Positions 62,501-64,000 of a stretch of DNA of 64,000 bases are shown piece by piece. The notes under the pieces are model-generated. The model saw only the letters and a program-made list of their open reading frames with translations. It was not told the DNA's origin and did not search any database. The position numbers and the translations under genes were made by a program. The stretch is from Hyalella azteca (lineage: Eukaryota > Arthropoda > Malacostraca > Amphipoda > Hyalellidae), in contig NW_025939085.1 in assembly GCF_000764305.2 (NCBI RefSeq), positions 1 through 64,000 of the forward strand. Direction: 5' to 3'. Positions within the stretch are counted from its first letter, which is position 1, and every line of letters begins with the position of its first letter.

Positions 62501-64000
62501 TCGATGCTCCATATCAGGCTGGCGTAACGGTCGAGCCGAGCCTCGCTTTCTAGACGGTGACTCAACAAAATTTTATCGCGGATTATTCGTAGTTGAGTTG
62601 TGGCTTAGTTCTCTCAATCCTATTTCATTGTTAGCGCTAAATATGAGTTTTCGCTCACAGGCTGTTCGCATTTTCGTTTTAAGGTTTGTTTAGAAACTTG
62701 ATGGTGCAGTGTTTTCTTGGGGTTCGTCCATACTGAGCTGTGAAGTGAGTTAAGTCTTCGTGGCAGGTCAAATACAGAACACTTGAGGACCTGAGAATTT
62801 GAGGCTTGCTCATTGAATAAACAATTCTTCAAAATTCAAACGTGGGCAGAGGAATTGATTCACTGAGAGAGAAAATTATGAAATTTGGTAGGAAAAGAGT
62901 ATAATAATTTGGGGAGTCATGTTACTGAAAAGTCACTTATTTTTGTCTTCAAATGGAAAATTTATATTCGCCTATGATAAGTTATGTCTTATAATAATAA
63001 CAACGGTAACCCTACTTATCAATAAAGCAGCGAAGATCTGCAAATAAATAATGTAAAAATTTTCTCATGATACATATGTTGTATAAAGAAGGCAAAGCAA
63101 CACGTGCATCTACAACGAACGGAAAATCCATGAATTGTACTCTGAAGTGCATCATCTCTGTCGAGTATTTATTTACATTGGTTCCTGTGTGGCCGACCAA
63201 TGAACGGCTGCTTGCCGGTTCGATTCGACTTGAACTCCCCGTAAAATGACCGATTACAATGCATGTGCACTGAGCTTTCGCTGCTGCCCCGAAGACACTC
63301 CGCCGCCTCATTTTTTGCCTGCGCTTCTAATTTGGTGCTATTTTGGTAGCATGCTTTCGGAAATCGTCAAGGAATAACAGTTCGAAATTGAGCGTTATGT
63401 GAATACCGGAGATCATGATTATTAAGGCAGAAATAATTATTGAAACAGAAAACTCATTCATTCGCGTCTCAACTATGTTACCATGTGAACATAGGTCTTG
63501 TGTGTCAACACGATTTTTGGTGCTATATAATTTGGTAAAAGTTAGATAGACTCGATGAAAATTACTACATTGAATACCGACTCCATGTACATAGGTTTGT
63601 ATGGAAATGGGTGGCTGATAAATAATACAGTTATTTGTTCTCTCAAGTAAACAATAAAATATATTTATAGGACAATGAGCTTAAGGCGTTGCTCAATGGC
63701 TAGACATAAATTTTTAATGCATAACATTCTTGGTGGCGACGCCTATTGTATTATGGATCGCACTCACCCAAACCAATGAGAAAACGGACTGCTGAAGTGA
63801 AGAGAAGAAACATAAAGCAAGCTTATTGCTTGCAAAGGAAAGGAGTCATAAAAAATATAATTGAGAAGGTTCAGGTTCATGTATCTTGAACATTGTCCTT
63901 AACAATGTTAAATTTCTAGTCATGATGAATATTTTTGATTGAACCGCTCTGATCTCGCTTGAATAACTGCTTGGTATCCACAATTGCAGTGAATTTGATT
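59600..64000. other. Intergenic stretch with no recognised gene
   Basis: The open frames of 60-106 codons (for example 61068-61388 on -, 63012-63311 on -) resemble no protein I know and lack splice support. GC-richer patches occur at about 60010-60090 and 63190-63310. A TATATATA at about 61412 precedes a GC-rich stretch but has no clear initiator. Confidence 0.4.

Overview
This is AT-rich eukaryotic nuclear DNA with spliced genes, long introns, microsatellites and many small transposon remnants. The two genes I can name, the short TTAGG-like motifs and the core-promoter style suggest an arthropod. A crustacean is my guess, but the sequence alone does not prove it. Nothing bacterial, viral or CRISPR-like was seen.

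Two conserved mitochondria-related genes occupy the first half and point toward each other. At 2.0-6.5 kb on the + strand is SDHD (CybS), the small membrane-anchor subunit of succinate dehydrogenase (respiratory complex II). Three exons are secure and the first, ATG-bearing exon is only a candidate. At 12.0-31.6 kb on the - strand is TRIT1 (tRNA dimethylallyltransferase), which I could reconstruct from start to stop: seven exons, all phases consistent, 658 codons. It includes the P-loop, the prenyltransferase core and a C-terminal matrin-type zinc finger. The protein is much longer than human TRIT1 because of two low-complexity hydrophilic insertions. Its first intron is about 12.7 kb.

The TRIT1 introns and the SDHD-TRIT1 spacer are full of repeats. 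They hold a three-copy MITE family (11.35, 12.26 and 27.14 kb), a hAT-type element with a perfect 8-bp target duplication (29.35-30.15 kb) and a TA-flanked element with CCGTCAAA ends (28.88-29.30 kb). They also hold an element with GC-rich ends and internal tandem repeats (8.96-9.52 kb). A 1-kb degenerate TTAGG-like array in intron 6 switches strand twice.

From 31.6 to 64 kb I could not name any gene. The stretch holds dispersed repeat pairs, an inverted MITE pair (38.5 and 44.9 kb), duplications at 36.0-37.0 and 57.9-58.9 kb, several minisatellites and a good TATA-plus-initiator core promoter at 34.76 kb. A few splice-bounded open segments are given only as hypotheses. Long open frames here look like chance or repeats. 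I found no convincing new biological system. The most useful leads are the unusual TRIT1 architecture, the strand-switching array, the unexplained promoter and the mtDNA-like strand-biased patches.
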